Of a stretch of 64,000 nt of DNA, positions 1-8,689 are shown one piece after another. Position numbers and translations under genes: made by a program. The notes below the pieces were generated by a model, which was not told the DNA's origin, searched no databases, and worked only from the letters and a program-made list of their open reading frames with translations. Source of the DNA: Thermoanaerobaculum sp964488355 (lineage in GTDB: Bacteria; Acidobacteriota; Thermoanaerobaculia; Thermoanaerobaculales; Thermoanaerobaculaceae); contig CAZAUJ010000006.1 in assembly GCA_964488355.1 (NCBI GenBank), forward strand, positions 1-64,000. Reading direction: 5' to 3'. Each line of letters opens with the position of its first letter. Position 1 is the first letter of the stretch.

Positions 1-2
1 AG

Positions 3-107
3 TTCCGGCGGTTTGGGCACTCCAAGGACCACCGGGCGGACCGGCCGCAGGTGGTAATCGGCTTTGCGGTGACGCGGCAGGGCATGCCGGTGCGGGTATG
101 GTCCTGG
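3..107 (+). mobile_element. IS1634-type transposase fragment (internal piece)
   Basis: Reading frame 3 encodes a stretch containing FGHSKDHR, then RPQVVIGFAVTRQGMPV and VWSWPG. This is the catalytic-core signature of IS1634/IS4-superfamily DDE transposases, in which GHSKDHRPDLPQ is followed by a first acidic region. The piece has neither end of the gene: it enters from the window edge and similarity stops near base 107, where a phage-like frame begins in frame 2. No inverted repeats are visible. It is a remnant or part of a chimeric junction, not a functional element. Confidence 0.65.
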
Positions 108-447
108 CCGGCGAGGTCAACCGCGAGCTGGCCGACGGCATCAAGCGTGTCGTGATGGGCGGCGTCGCCACCGGCAAGGGCGTCGAGGACATCGTCCGCG
201 ACCTCGGGCGAGTGGTGAAAGACCCGGAGTCCTCCCGCTACGCCGGTTCCAGGGTGTTCACCAAGGCCCAGCACCGCATGGAGGTGATCGCCCGCACGGA
301 GGTCCTGCGCGCCCATAACCAGGGGCGACTCAAGTTCCACGACCAGGTCGGAGTCCGGAAGCCCGAATGGATGACCATGGAGGACGAGCGGGTCTGCCCG
401 GTCCGCGGGCCGCTGGACGGCAAGGTGTTCGACACTACCGCTTTCCC
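108..447 (+). pseudogene. Phage Mu F-like / SPP1 gp7-like head morphogenesis protein fragment
   Basis: Frame 2 encodes a piece with VIARTEVLRAHNQGRL, then a Trp-Met-Thr segment, CPVRGPLDGKVFD and TAFP. This order (ARTE, then a C-P-x-C/R-x-x-L-D-G-K box before a Cys/His-rich tail) is typical of the C-terminal part of Mu F-like minor head proteins that help prohead assembly. The usual PPxHPNCRC tail is missing: after TAFP the frame runs into unrelated sequence. No start or ribosome site belongs to it and no other phage genes are nearby, so this is a fragment. Confidence 0.6.
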
Positions 448-497
448 CACTTCATCAAACTGCTCGATACGGGCGATGGCCGGGTTGCAGACCTCGA

Positions 498-731
498 AAT
501 ACGCTTGCCAGCGGACAAGCTGCCGTCTTTGAGCTTAACCGTTGGGTTGCGCCAGGTGATCAAGGAACCGATCGGATAACCGCGGTAAAGCGAGTCAAGC
601 AGATTGCGCACCTTGGTCGCATCCCAAACGAAGGGCCGTTGGATTTCCGGTATGGCGATCTCGCCTGATTTTTCCCAGGTCAACAGTGTTTCGATGGGAT
701 GCGGGGTGACCAAATACCCCTGCGTCGCCAT
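498..731 (-). pseudogene. DUF262 protein, N-terminal fragment
   Basis: Starting from an ATG at 731 on the minus strand, about 78 residues match the N-terminus of DUF262 (GmrS/ParB-like nuclease fold) proteins: IPEIQRPFVWD, then VRNLLDSLYRGYPIGSL and KLKDGSLSAGKRI. In the family the next motif is an IDGQQR box needed for nucleotide binding; here similarity ends abruptly at base 498 and the frame runs into a different minus-strand fragment (AYFEVCNPAIARIEQFDE, roughly 450-505, in another frame) whose family I do not recognise. DUF262 proteins are parts of type IV restriction and other defence systems. This copy is cut off and cannot be functional as it stands. Confidence 0.6.
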
Positions 732-946
732 TGGCTAGGCCTCCCAGGTTTTTTCGCGTTTTCCTCGCGCTGGCTTTCGGCCCGCGCGCAGGCCGGCACT
801 CGCTGCCCCCGCAGCCCTAAGGGTTCTGGCCTGAAGTGGCGGCGGTTTTCGCGGGCTGCGGAGCCTATACCGGCGGGTTTCTTTCCCATGTGGGGAGATT
901 TTTAACGGAAGGCTTGGCTGATTGAGGGTGGTGCGACAATGGCGGC

Positions 947-1600
947 GTGAGCGAGCGAGGTGCCTGGCGGCTGGGGCGGCTACTTGGGATGGGGATGGGC
1001 GTTTACCGGCGGCTGCTGCGGCTGCAGCTGTGGCAGGGTGTGGCGCCGCCCACGCCGTGCCTTTTGGCCGTGTGGCACGGGCGGTTGCTGGGGGTGCTGT
1101 TGCACCAGCAGGGTTCGGGCATGGTGACCATGGCGTCCCTCTCGGCTGATGGGGCGCTGGCGGCGGGGGCGGTGGCTTCGTTGGGCTGCCGGGCGGTGCG
1201 CGGCTCGGCCAGCCGCGGGGGCTCGCAGGCCCTGCGCCAGCTGCGCCGTCAGCTGCAGGCGGGGGCGCCGCTGGCCGGCTTGACGGTGGACGGGCCGCGG
1301 GGCCCCTTCCGCCAGGTGAAGGGGGGCATCGTGGTGGCGGCTCGCTGGCTGGGCTTGCCCATTGTGCCGGCAAGCTTTTCCACCAACCGCGGCCGCGTGT
1401 TGGGCAGCTGGGACCGGATGTTGGTGCCCGCGCCCCTGGCACAGGTGTGGGTGGGCTACGGCCAGCCCATTTTTCCTGCGCAGCTGCCCCAGGAGCTAGA
1501 GACCGCCTGTGCGCAGGTGGGGCAGGCCATTGACAAGCTGACCCGGGAGCTGGACCGAAACGCCAGCGGCCGGCTGTGGTGGCCGGAGCTTTCCCCATGA
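947..1600 (+). CDS. DUF374 lysophospholipid acyltransferase-like protein
   Basis: A 217-residue protein of the DUF374 branch of the LPLAT acyltransferase superfamily, likely transferring an acyl chain to a lipid precursor at the inner membrane. The family pattern is visible: a WHGR box near residue 43, the TVDGPRGP block near residue 110 and a following KGGIVVAARWLGLPIVP segment. The catalytic pattern of typical acyltransferases is HX4D; DUF374 proteins carry this WHGR variant. The chosen start is GTG at 947, which gives the usual family length; no strong ribosome site is seen. The stop overlaps the next gene by four bases, so the two are probably co-transcribed. Substrate is not determinable from sequence; a lipid A or sulfolipid acyltransferase role is possible. 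Confidence 0.75.
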   Translation: MSERGAWRLGRLLGMGMGVYRRLLRLQLWQGVAPPTPCLLAVWHGRLLGVLLHQQGSGMVTMASLSADGALAAGAVASLGCRAVRGSASRGGSQALRQLRRQLQAGAPLAGLTVDGPRGPFRQVKGGIVVAARWLGLPIVPASFSTNRGRVLGSWDRMLVPAPLAQVWVGYGQPIFPAQLPQELETACAQVGQAIDKLTRELDRNASGRLWWPELSP

Positions 1601-2145
1601 GCTGGTGGCGCTGGCTCGGCCGCAGGGCGCAGGTGCAGGGTGAGGTGCTGGCCCATGGGCTGGAGCCCAGCCTGGCCTGGTGGGAGTTTGCCCTGCTAGT
1701 GCCCTACCGGCAGCTTCCGGCTACGGCGCAGACCTTGGCTTCCCTGGTGGGCCGCTGGGGGGAGGGCCTGGGCGTGCCGGTGGGTTGGGTGGGGATCTGC
1801 CCCGGCGAGGCGCCCAAGCTTTTGGCCTTTGGTCCGCGGCAGGACCTGCTGGCCCGGCACTTCCTCATGGCCACGGTGGAAAACCCCAGCCACCTCGTGC
1901 CGCAGCTGTGGCTGGCGCTGGCGCCGGGGGTTTACCTGGCGCAGGTGGTGGATCCGGAGGAACCGGCTAGTTTCCAGCGGCTGGAGCTGCTGCGCTGGGC
2001 AAGGGAGGGGCGGGTGCAGGAGCTGCTGTTTTTGACTCCCGCTTTTGAGCGGCGCCTTTTCCGCCTGACCGGGCTGGGGGTGCACAGGCGCGGCGGGCGG
2101 CGGTTTTGGCTGCGCCAGCTCCGCCAGCTGCTGGTGGCCCGCTAG
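1597..2145 (+). CDS. Hypothetical protein
   Basis: A 182-residue protein I do not recognise. The ATG at 1597 overlaps the stop of the DUF374 acyltransferase gene as ATGA, which decides the start and suggests translational coupling. It begins with a Trp/Arg-rich stretch (SWWRWLGRR) without a clear membrane segment, and ends basic (RFWLRQLRQLL). No Cys, His or Asp cluster suggests an active site. Its stop overlaps the convergent DUF255 gene by four bases. A partner role for the acyltransferase is only suggested by position. Confidence 0.55.
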   Translation: MSWWRWLGRRAQVQGEVLAHGLEPSLAWWEFALLVPYRQLPATAQTLASLVGRWGEGLGVPVGWVGICPGEAPKLLAFGPRQDLLARHFLMATVENPSHLVPQLWLALAPGVYLAQVVDPEEPASFQRLELLRWAREGRVQELLFLTPAFERRLFRLTGLGVHRRGGRRFWLRQLRQLLVAR

Positions 2146-4442
2146 GGATCCACAGGCGGTGTGCTGGCGGTCTGGCGCAGGAGCCTGTCCAGCTCCTTGG
2201 GTTCGGTTACCGGCGGCCAGCAGCTTTGCCGGTAGCAAAGGTAGGCGGCAGCGCGGCCGTCGGCTGCCGGCGGACGGTCCCGCAGGATAGGCAGGCGCTC
2301 CAGCTCCTCCTCGGTGGGTGGCCAGTGGTCGAGGTACAGCACCACCGCAGGCCGCTGCCGGTGGCGCAGGGCCGCAGCCACAAGCTTTTTGGTGGAGGGC
2401 CAGGAGGGGTTGCCAGCAACCACCAGGGTGGAGCCGAAGCTGCCCAGCCGGGCCGCCTGCAGCCAAGAGCAGGCGTTGTGGGGGCTACGGCGGATGGCGT
2501 CCACCTCGCAGGCAATGGCCCGGTCGGCGCACTCACGGAACCTGTCGTTGCCGGATAACAGCCAGGCGCGGTAAAGCGTTTGGCAAAGGACGGCCCCCGG
2601 GCTGGGGTGGGCGTTGTCGTAGCTCACGCGCCAGCTGCCGGGGGGCCGGGGTTTGTGCAGCGCGAAAGGGAGAGCGGGAGCTTGGGTGTGGGGGAACGGA
2701 AAGCTCCAGGGTTGGGGCATGGGCCACAAGAGCGGTGCACCGTAAAGCTCGCCCTGCTCTCCACTGTAGCGGAGCACTGCCTGTTCCAACAGCTCAAAGG
2801 CTCGCCAAAGCCAGGTGGTGGCACCGGTGGCCAGCCCCGCATCCAAGCAAGCAGCCGCGGTCCAGGCCAGGTCCTCCAGGGTTTCGGGGGCCTGGGGCGA
2901 GCCTTGGTGCAACACGCGAGGGATTTGCCTAGTCTGAAGAAAGCCAAAGTGCCACAGGCAGTCCAGAGCCACGAGAAAGCCAGAGGGGTCGGCAGCGTAA
3001 TTCGGCATCCCAGCCAGGTTACCCAGGGCCTGCAGTACCGCCGCTGCATCCGCGTCCTTCTTACTCTTCGGGCGGATGGGCCAGCGGAACGAGGTCCCTG
3101 CCAGCAGCGAGCAAATGCGCACGCAGGCCACCACGGCCATTGCCACCCAACCGCTCACGTGCAGCTGGTCCACGGCCGGCAGGCCTTTCCCTTCGGCGGC
3201 CTGCCTCAGTTTCTTTTCCAGGCTTTGGCGGTGCTCGATGAGCGTCTCGGGCGAGATTTGGAGCAGGGCAGCTTGCCCTGGTCTGAACGGGGGCAGACAA
3301 AGGGGCCGCGGTTCACCCTCCACCCAAGGGAAGCGGCTCAGGGTGGTCACCAGTTGGAGTTCCTCGGGGCTGAGCAGCTGGCGCAGCTCTTCCAGGGTGA
3401 AAGTGTAGGTTTTGCCTTCTTCCCCATTGGTATCCGCGTCTCGGCCAGCAGCGAAGGTATAGAAGGGAAACACCGCCCCCTCGAAGGGTGCCCAGGCAAA
3501 GTCGCTTTCTTCCACCTGGAGCATTTCCATGAGAAAGCCGAGGGTGCCCAAGGCGACCTTGCGCCAGTGGGGCCGGCGCCAGCGGCAGGCGGCGTCCATG
3601 TACAGCCGGGCGAGAAGGGCATTGTCGGGCAGCATCTTCTCGTAGTGGGGCACAAACCACGTGCGGTCGGTGCTGTAGCGGTGAAAGCCGCCGAAAAGCG
3701 CGTCAAAGATGCCCCCGGTGGCCATCGCGTCCAGGGTTTTGGCCAGCATGTCCTGGGCTCGCCGGTTGCCCAGGGCGGCCTGCTCCAACAAGAACTCCAG
3801 CTTGGCTGGCTGCGGGAACTTGGGTGCCGTGCCAAAGCCGCCAAATTCGGGGTCAAACTCCCTCTCGAGGGCGGCCAGGGCTTCCCGCTCCAGCTCCTGC
3901 AGGGGCAGCTCTTGCGGGGTAGCGGTGGTCTCCCCGTACAGGGGCAGCAGGTCCTGTCCCAGGGCCAAAAGCTCTTCGCGTTTTTCCCGCCACAAACGCG
4001 CCACCGTTTCCAGCACTTGCCGAAAGGAGGGCAGACCCCCGCGGGGCTGCGGGGGGAAATAGGTACCGGCAAAAAAGGGGAATCCCTCGGGGGTACAGAA
4101 AACCGAAAGGGGCCAGCCGCCCTGGCCGGTGAGGGCAATGGCCGCGCGCATGTACGCCTCGTCCACCCGCGGCAGCTCCTGCCGGTCCACCTTGATGGAA
4201 ACGAAGTGCTCGTTGAGCAGGCGGGCCACCTCCTCATCGGCAAAGCTTTCCTTAGCCATCACGTGGCACCAGTGGCAGGTGGCGTAGCCGATGGAAAGGA
4301 AAATGGGTTTGTTCTCCGCTTTGGCCTTTTTAAACGCCTCCCACCCCCAGGGGTACCAGTCCACCGGGTCGTAGGCGTGCTGTCGCAGGTAGGTGCTCAC
4401 CTGGGAAATGAGTCGGTTGGGCTTACGCTCGTGCTTGCTCAT
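2142..4442 (-). CDS. DUF255 thioredoxin-fold protein (YyaL/SPATA20 family)
   Basis: A 766-residue protein of the conserved YyaL/spermatogenesis-associated-20 family. The N-terminal thioredoxin-like domain (about residues 5-165) contains the hallmark CHWCHVM at C56-C59, preceded by WYPWGWEAF and followed by GGWPLSVF and GTYFPP. The remainder resembles the alpha/alpha-toroid of N-acylglucosamine 2-epimerase-like proteins (TGGIFDALFGGFHRYSTD near residue 240). Biochemical function is unproven; a redox or sugar-processing role is assumed from the folds. The start chosen is ATG at 4442 because it overlaps the stop of the upstream beta-propeller gene (ATGA) and fits the family; an in-frame extension upstream to 4505 lies inside that gene. 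Same strand, probably one operon. Confidence 0.85.
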   Translation of the reverse strand: MSKHERKPNRLISQVSTYLRQHAYDPVDWYPWGWEAFKKAKAENKPIFLSIGYATCHWCHVMAKESFADEEVARLLNEHFVSIKVDRQELPRVDEAYMRAAIALTGQGGWPLSVFCTPEGFPFFAGTYFPPQPRGGLPSFRQVLETVARLWREKREELLALGQDLLPLYGETTATPQELPLQELEREALAALEREFDPEFGGFGTAPKFPQPAKLEFLLEQAALGNRRAQDMLAKTLDAMATGGIFDALFGGFHRYSTDRTWFVPHYEKMLPDNALLARLYMDAACRWRRPHWRKVALGTLGFLMEMLQVEESDFAWAPFEGAVFPFYTFAAGRDADTNGEEGKTYTFTLEELRQLLSPEELQLVTTLSRFPWVEGEPRPLCLPPFRPGQAALLQISPETLIEHRQSLEKKLRQAAEGKGLPAVDQLHVSGWVAMAVVACVRICSLLAGTSFRWPIRPKSKKDADAAAVLQALGNLAGMPNYAADPSGFLVALDCLWHFGFLQTRQIPRVLHQGSPQAPETLEDLAWTAAACLDAGLATGATTWLWRAFELLEQAVLRYSGEQGELYGAPLLWPMPQPWSFPFPHTQAPALPFALHKPRPPGSWRVSYDNAHPSPGAVLCQTLYRAWLLSGNDRFRECADRAIACEVDAIRRSPHNACSWLQAARLGSFGSTLVVAGNPSWPSTKKLVAAALRHRQRPAVVLYLDHWPPTEEELERLPILRDRPPAADGRAAAYLCYRQSCWPPVTEPKELDRLLRQTASTPPVDP

Positions 4443-5491
4443 TTCACCCAGTCGGCCAGAAACACATTGGTTTCCCGTGGCTTGGCGTTGTAGCGGTTGG
4501 AGCAAAAGACCAGCTGACGACCGTCGGGGGAAAAGAGGGGAAAGCCGTCAAAGTCTTCAAAGTACGTCACCCGCTCCAGCCCCGTGCCGTCCGGGTTGAT
4601 GAGGTACAAATCGAAATTGCGCGAACGGGGGTCGTGCATGTTGGAAACAAAGATGATTTTTTGGCCTGAAGGATGCCAAGCGGGGGCGAAATTGGCGGCA
4701 CCGTTGTGGGTGAGCTGGCGCACGTTGGTGCCGTCGGCGTTGGCCACAAGGATTTCCAAGCGGCTGGGACGCACCAGATTCTGCCGCAGAAGGGCGCGGT
4801 ACTCCTCCGCTTCCTTTTCGTTGGCCGGGCGCGAGGCCCGCCAAACCAGCATGCGGCCGTCGGGGGAAAAGAAGGCGCCGCCGTCGTAACCCAGCTCGTG
4901 GGTCACGCGCCGCAGGTCGCTGCCGTCCAGCTTGATGGTGTAAAGCTCCAGGTCCCCATCCCTCAGGGAGGTGAAAACGATGCGGTCGCCTGTGGGGGAG
5001 ACGGTGGCCTCCGCATCGTAACCCGGATGAGGGGCCAGGGGTCGCGGGGTGGGATCGTCCAACGAGGCGACGTAAAGGTCGTAGTTTGGGTACAGCGGCC
5101 AAACGTAACCCTGCCGGAAATCGGGCCGGGGCGGGCAGTCGGGGCTCCCCGCGTGAGTGGAGGCGTAGAGATAGCGGCGGTTGTCGGGGAAAAAGTAGGC
5201 ACAGGTGGTGCGGCCCTTGCCGGTGGAGAGCAGCGTGAGGCTGCCGCCCTGGAGGTCCATGGTAAAGATCTGATCGCAAGCAAAAGGTGGACGGGTGGAC
5301 TGGAAAATGAGCCGTTTGCCGTCGAAGGAAAAGTACGCCTCGGCGTTTTCGCCGCCGTTGGTGAGTTGCCGCAGGTTGGTCAGGTGTCCCTCCCTGGGAT
5401 CGGCGGGCCTGCGGGCGAAAAAGGTACCGGGGTGATGCGCGTCCGGTGTTTGAGTGCACGCTGCCAACCAGAAAAACAGAATGACCGGCAT
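4439..5491 (-). CDS. TolB-like WD40/PD40 beta-propeller protein, probable lipoprotein
   Basis: A 350-residue exported protein. Residues 1-12 form a short hydrophobic segment ending in a WLAAC box, compatible with a lipoprotein signal with Cys12, although the n-region lacks a basic residue. The rest contains repeated PD40 blades with the SFDGKRLIFQS, SPTGDRIVFTS, SPDGRMLVW, HPSGQKIIFVS and SPDGRQLVFCS motifs, each followed by a DLYV/LYTI strand and T-NG turn, as in TolB and oligopeptidase propellers. Likely periplasmic scaffold; no catalytic domain follows. It is the first gene of a two-gene unit with the DUF255 gene and is divergent from the pilT region. Confidence 0.8.
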   Translation of the reverse strand: MPVILFFWLAACTQTPDAHHPGTFFARRPADPREGHLTNLRQLTNGGENAEAYFSFDGKRLIFQSTRPPFACDQIFTMDLQGGSLTLLSTGKGRTTCAYFFPDNRRYLYASTHAGSPDCPPRPDFRQGYVWPLYPNYDLYVASLDDPTPRPLAPHPGYDAEATVSPTGDRIVFTSLRDGDLELYTIKLDGSDLRRVTHELGYDGGAFFSPDGRMLVWRASRPANEKEAEEYRALLRQNLVRPSRLEILVANADGTNVRQLTHNGAANFAPAWHPSGQKIIFVSNMHDPRSRNFDLYLINPDGTGLERVTYFEDFDGFPLFSPDGRQLVFCSNRYNAKPRETNVFLADWVK

Positions 5492-5540
5492 GAGCCCTCC
5501 CGCTGGTGCATTCCCAGCTCGTTAAGGCTAACATAAACCC

Positions 5541-6970
5541 ATGGGCGAGCAATCCCCGGTGCTGCGTTTGTTGCAGGTGGCCGCCGCCAGGGGTGAGCGG
5601 CTGGAGCTGGTGGGAGGACAGCCGCCGGTGTTGTGAAGCGGCAACGCCCCCAGCCGCGGGCAACGAGCGGTACCCAACGAGGAGCTGGAGGCGTTCCTGG
5701 ACGAGGTGGTGCCTCCCCACCGCCTGATTACCTTCGAGCTGGGAGAGGAGGTCGCCTTTACCGTCCCGTTCCACTTGACCGCACGCGAGGAGCCAAAATC
5801 AGCCCCAGCGCCGCTTCAGCCGCCCGCTCCCACGCCGGCAGCTGTGCCCGGCCCGGAAGGGCTCACGCGCCCCTTGGACAGGCTGCTGGCCACCTTGGTG
5901 AGCCTGGGGGGAAGCGATTTGCACCTTTCTGCCGGCGTACGGCCCATGATGCGGCTGCACGGGGATATGACACCCGTGCCGGGGGTGGAACTGGTGCTCA
6001 CGTCCGAGCACATCCTGCTCATGTTCGACGAGATTGCCCCTGCCCACAACCGCAAGGAGTTTCGCGAGACCAACGACACCGACTTCGCCTATGAGTTGCC
6101 CGGGATGGCGCGCTTGCGCGTGAACATGTTTCGCGATCGGCGCGGTGCCGGACCCGTTTTTCGCCAAATTCCCCACCGCATCCTCAGCTTGGATGAGCTG
6201 GGCCTGCCGGAGTGCGTGAAGACCTTGTGCATGCTCACCAAGGGGCTGGTGCTGGTGGCCGGTCCCACCGGCTCAGGTAAGTCCACTCCCTTGGCTGCCA
6301 TGGTGGACTACATCAACCAAAACCGCTCGGCCCACATCATCACCATCGAAGACCCGGTGGAGTTCGTGCACGAAAACAAGCGCTGTCTGATTCACCGGCG
6401 GGAGGTGTACAGCCCACCGATCCCTTCAAGAAGGCACTGCGCGCCGCCCTGCGCGAGAACCCGAACATGGTGCTGGTGGGCGAGCTGTGCGATCTGGAAA
6501 CCGTGGCCATCGCCATCGAAACCGCCGAAACCGGCCACCTGGTTTTCGGTACCTTGCACACTACCACTGCTGTTGCCACCGTGGACCGCATCATTGACCA
6601 GTTCCCAGCCGACCGGCAGCAGCAGATCCGCATGATGCTTGCCGAATCCCTCAAAGGGGTAATCGCGCAAATTCTGCTGAAGAAGAAGGGCGGGGGCCGC
6701 GTGGCCGCCTACGAGATCCTGCTGGGCACGCCGGCGGTGGCCAACCTCATCCGCGAGGGCAAGACCCACCAGATCCCCTCGATCATGCAGACCCACAAGC
6801 GCTTGGGTATGCGCATGTTGAACGACCATCTGGCCGAGCTGGTGCGGGAAGGCCTAGGGGAGGTAGAGGAGGCCTTAACCAAAAGCCAAGACAAGGAGGG
6901 CCTGCGGGCCATGTTGAAATTGGGGACGCCGGAGGCGGGAGCTTCCGCCCCACGCCCTGCGGGGAGATAG
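5541..6970 (+). pseudogene. Decayed PilT-family ATPase paralogue
   Basis: Translation from ATG 5541 gives a PilT/PilU-like protein interrupted twice: an in-frame TGA at 5634-5636 (after VGGQPPVL) and a one-base loss near 6411-6417 that moves the frame from 0 to 2. After correction the reading goes from KRCLIHRREV straight into FKKALRAALRENP. Functional positions are also altered: the Walker A block reads GSGKSTPLAAM where the neighbour has GSGKSTTLAAL, and the Asp-box region reads ENPNMVLVGELCD where the intact copy has QDPDVILVGEMRD. The C-terminal half remains readable to 6970. The order and spacing match the intact pilT 41 bases downstream, so this looks like a duplicated retraction ATPase that has decayed, unless both frame breaks are sequence errors. 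Confidence 0.8.
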
Positions 6971-7011
6971 AATAGGAGGAACCCGGCAACGGGAGACAGG
7001 AGGTCCAGACC

Positions 7012-8193
7012 ATGCATATCAACGACATCCTCAAGGTGGCGACGGAGCGAAAGGCCTCGGACGTCCATCTGAAGGTGGGCTCCCACCCCATCATCCGCGT
7101 GGACGGCCAGCTGGTGCCGCTGGTGGAGTTCAAGCGGCTCATGCAGGAAGACACCATTGCCATGGCCTTTTCCATGATGTCGTCCCAGCAGAAAGAGAAG
7201 TTCAAGCAGTTTTTGGAAATCGATATCGCCTATTCGGTGCCGGGGCTGGGTCGCTTTCGTTGCAACATCTTCCAACAGCGGGGCTCCGTGGGGTTGGTGC
7301 TGCGCTTGATCCCGGCGCGCATCCTTACCGTCCGGGAGCTGCTGTTGCCGCCGGTGCTGGAGCGCATTGCCATGGATGAGCGGGGCTTGGTGCTGGTCAC
7401 CGGCACCACGGGTTCGGGTAAGTCCACCACCTTGGCAGCCTTGATCGATCACATCAACAGCAACCGCAACGTGCACATCGTGACCATTGAGGACCCCATC
7501 GAGTTTCTCCACCGCGACAAGAAATCCATCGTCAACCAACGGGAAGTGGACGTGGACACGCGCAGCTTTGCCGTGGCCCTGCGCTCGGCTTTGCGCCAGG
7601 ACCCGGACGTGATCCTGGTGGGCGAGATGCGCGACTTCGAAACCATCGAAACGGCCTTGCTGGCCGCTGAGACCGGCCACTTGGTGTTTTCCACCTTGCA
7701 CACCCTGGACGCCACCGAAACCATCAACCGCATCATTGCCGTGTTTCCGCCGCACCAGCAAAAGCAAATCCGCATTCAGCTGGCGGCGGTGCTCAAGGCC
7801 ATTATTTCCATGCGCCTGCTGCCCCGAGCCGACGGCTTGGGCCGGGTGCCGGCGGTAGAGGTGCTCATTTCCACTGCCTACATCCGCGACTGCATCGAGC
7901 AAAAGGAAAAGACCAAGCTCATCCGCGACGCCATCGCCGCCGGTACCTCCCAGTACGGCATGCAGACCTTCGACCAATCCCTCTACGCCCTTTACAAGCA
8001 GGGGCTCATCACCTTGGAGGAGGCGCTGCGGCGGGCCACCAACCCCGACGAGTTGCGCCTGCGCATTCAGGGCATCCAGTCCACTGCCGACATCTCCCGC
8101 GAGGAGATGGAATCCACCTTGGAAACAGGCGTGACCGAGGACCCCTTTGCTTTAGGCAGCCCCTTTGAGTTCGGTGGGCCGCAAGAAAGGTGA
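7012..8193 (+). CDS. pilT: Type IV pilus retraction ATPase PilT
   Basis: A 393-residue hexameric AAA-like ATPase that powers pilus retraction at the inner membrane. The PAS-like N-domain (residues 1-100) starts with MHINDILK and SDVHLKVG; Walker A is GTTGSGKSTTLAAL near residue 136; the Asp box holds EDPIEF; Walker B is DPDVILVGEMRD near residue 205; the His box contains GHLVFSTLHT; and the C-terminal AIRE-like region is replaced by AIAAGTSQYGMQTFDQSL. A GGAGG-type ribosome site lies upstream (near 7000). It follows the decayed paralogue and overlaps recX. The C-terminal 40 residues beyond the family core are acidic and probably flexible. Confidence 0.95.
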   Translation: MHINDILKVATERKASDVHLKVGSHPIIRVDGQLVPLVEFKRLMQEDTIAMAFSMMSSQQKEKFKQFLEIDIAYSVPGLGRFRCNIFQQRGSVGLVLRLIPARILTVRELLLPPVLERIAMDERGLVLVTGTTGSGKSTTLAALIDHINSNRNVHIVTIEDPIEFLHRDKKSIVNQREVDVDTRSFAVALRSALRQDPDVILVGEMRDFETIETALLAAETGHLVFSTLHTLDATETINRIIAVFPPHQQKQIRIQLAAVLKAIISMRLLPRADGLGRVPAVEVLISTAYIRDCIEQKEKTKLIRDAIAAGTSQYGMQTFDQSLYALYKQGLITLEEALRRATNPDELRLRIQGIQSTADISREEMESTLETGVTEDPFALGSPFEFGGPQER

Positions 8194-8689
8194 GGACGTC
8201 CACGCGGCGGCGCTGCAGTTGCTGTCGTACCGCGCCTTGAGCGTGGCCGAGCTGGGACAGCGTCTTTTGGCACGAGGCTTCACCTCGGCGGAGGTTGCTC
8301 GGGAGCTGCGACGCCTGCAACGCGCTGGCCTTTTGGCGGAGGAGGAGCTGGCACGGGCGGTGGTGCAGCGCAAGCTGGCCTCCGGCCACGGGCCCCTGGC
8401 GGCACGGGCGGCCTTGCGCCAACGCCAGGTGGAGGAGGCAGCGGCGAACAAGGCGTTAGCCGAGGTGACCGGCGAAGAGCTGGAGCACGCCTTGACACGA
8501 GCTCTGGAGAAGGCCCTGGCGCGTTTCGGCCAAGAAGAAGCTTCCCAGCGCCGGCAGAAGGTGGTACGGTATTTGCTAGGCCGTGGCTTTCCGCTGGCCT
8601 TGAGCTTACGGGCAACCGCATTCCTGGGAGGGGATTGGGACGATGGCGAAGAGCTGGGGGAGCCGGGAGATTCGCAAGACCTTTCTTGA
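8174..8689 (+). CDS. recX: Regulatory protein RecX
   Basis: A 171-residue helical protein of the RecX family, which binds RecA filaments and limits recombinase activity. Three-helix repeats are visible: AALQLLSYRALSVAELGQRL with LLARGF and VARELRRLQRAGLL, then ELARAVVQRKL, and a C-terminal RRQKVVRYLLGRGF repeat. The start is uncertain: GTG at 8174 is preferred, TTG at 8165 is in frame. It overlaps the end of pilT by about 20 bases and its last 47 bases overlap alaS, so the three genes are probably one transcript. recA is not in the window. Confidence 0.85.
   Translation: MGRKKGEDVHAAALQLLSYRALSVAELGQRLLARGFTSAEVARELRRLQRAGLLAEEELARAVVQRKLASGHGPLAARAALRQRQVEEAAANKALAEVTGEELEHALTRALEKALARFGQEEASQRRQKVVRYLLGRGFPLALSLRATAFLGGDWDDGEELGEPGDSQDLS

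Noticed and set aside
735..1598. Proline-rich minus-strand open frame of 287 codons
   Set aside because: Opposite the DUF374 gene, composition typical of an antisense shadow.
2580..4493. Long open frame of 637 codons on the plus strand opposite the DUF255 gene
   Set aside because: It mirrors the minus-strand gene in a GC-rich region, has no family features and low-complexity composition.
6709..7977. 422-codon minus-strand open frame across pilT
   Set aside because: His/Gln-rich shadow of pilT, no start site, conflicts with a clear family protein.
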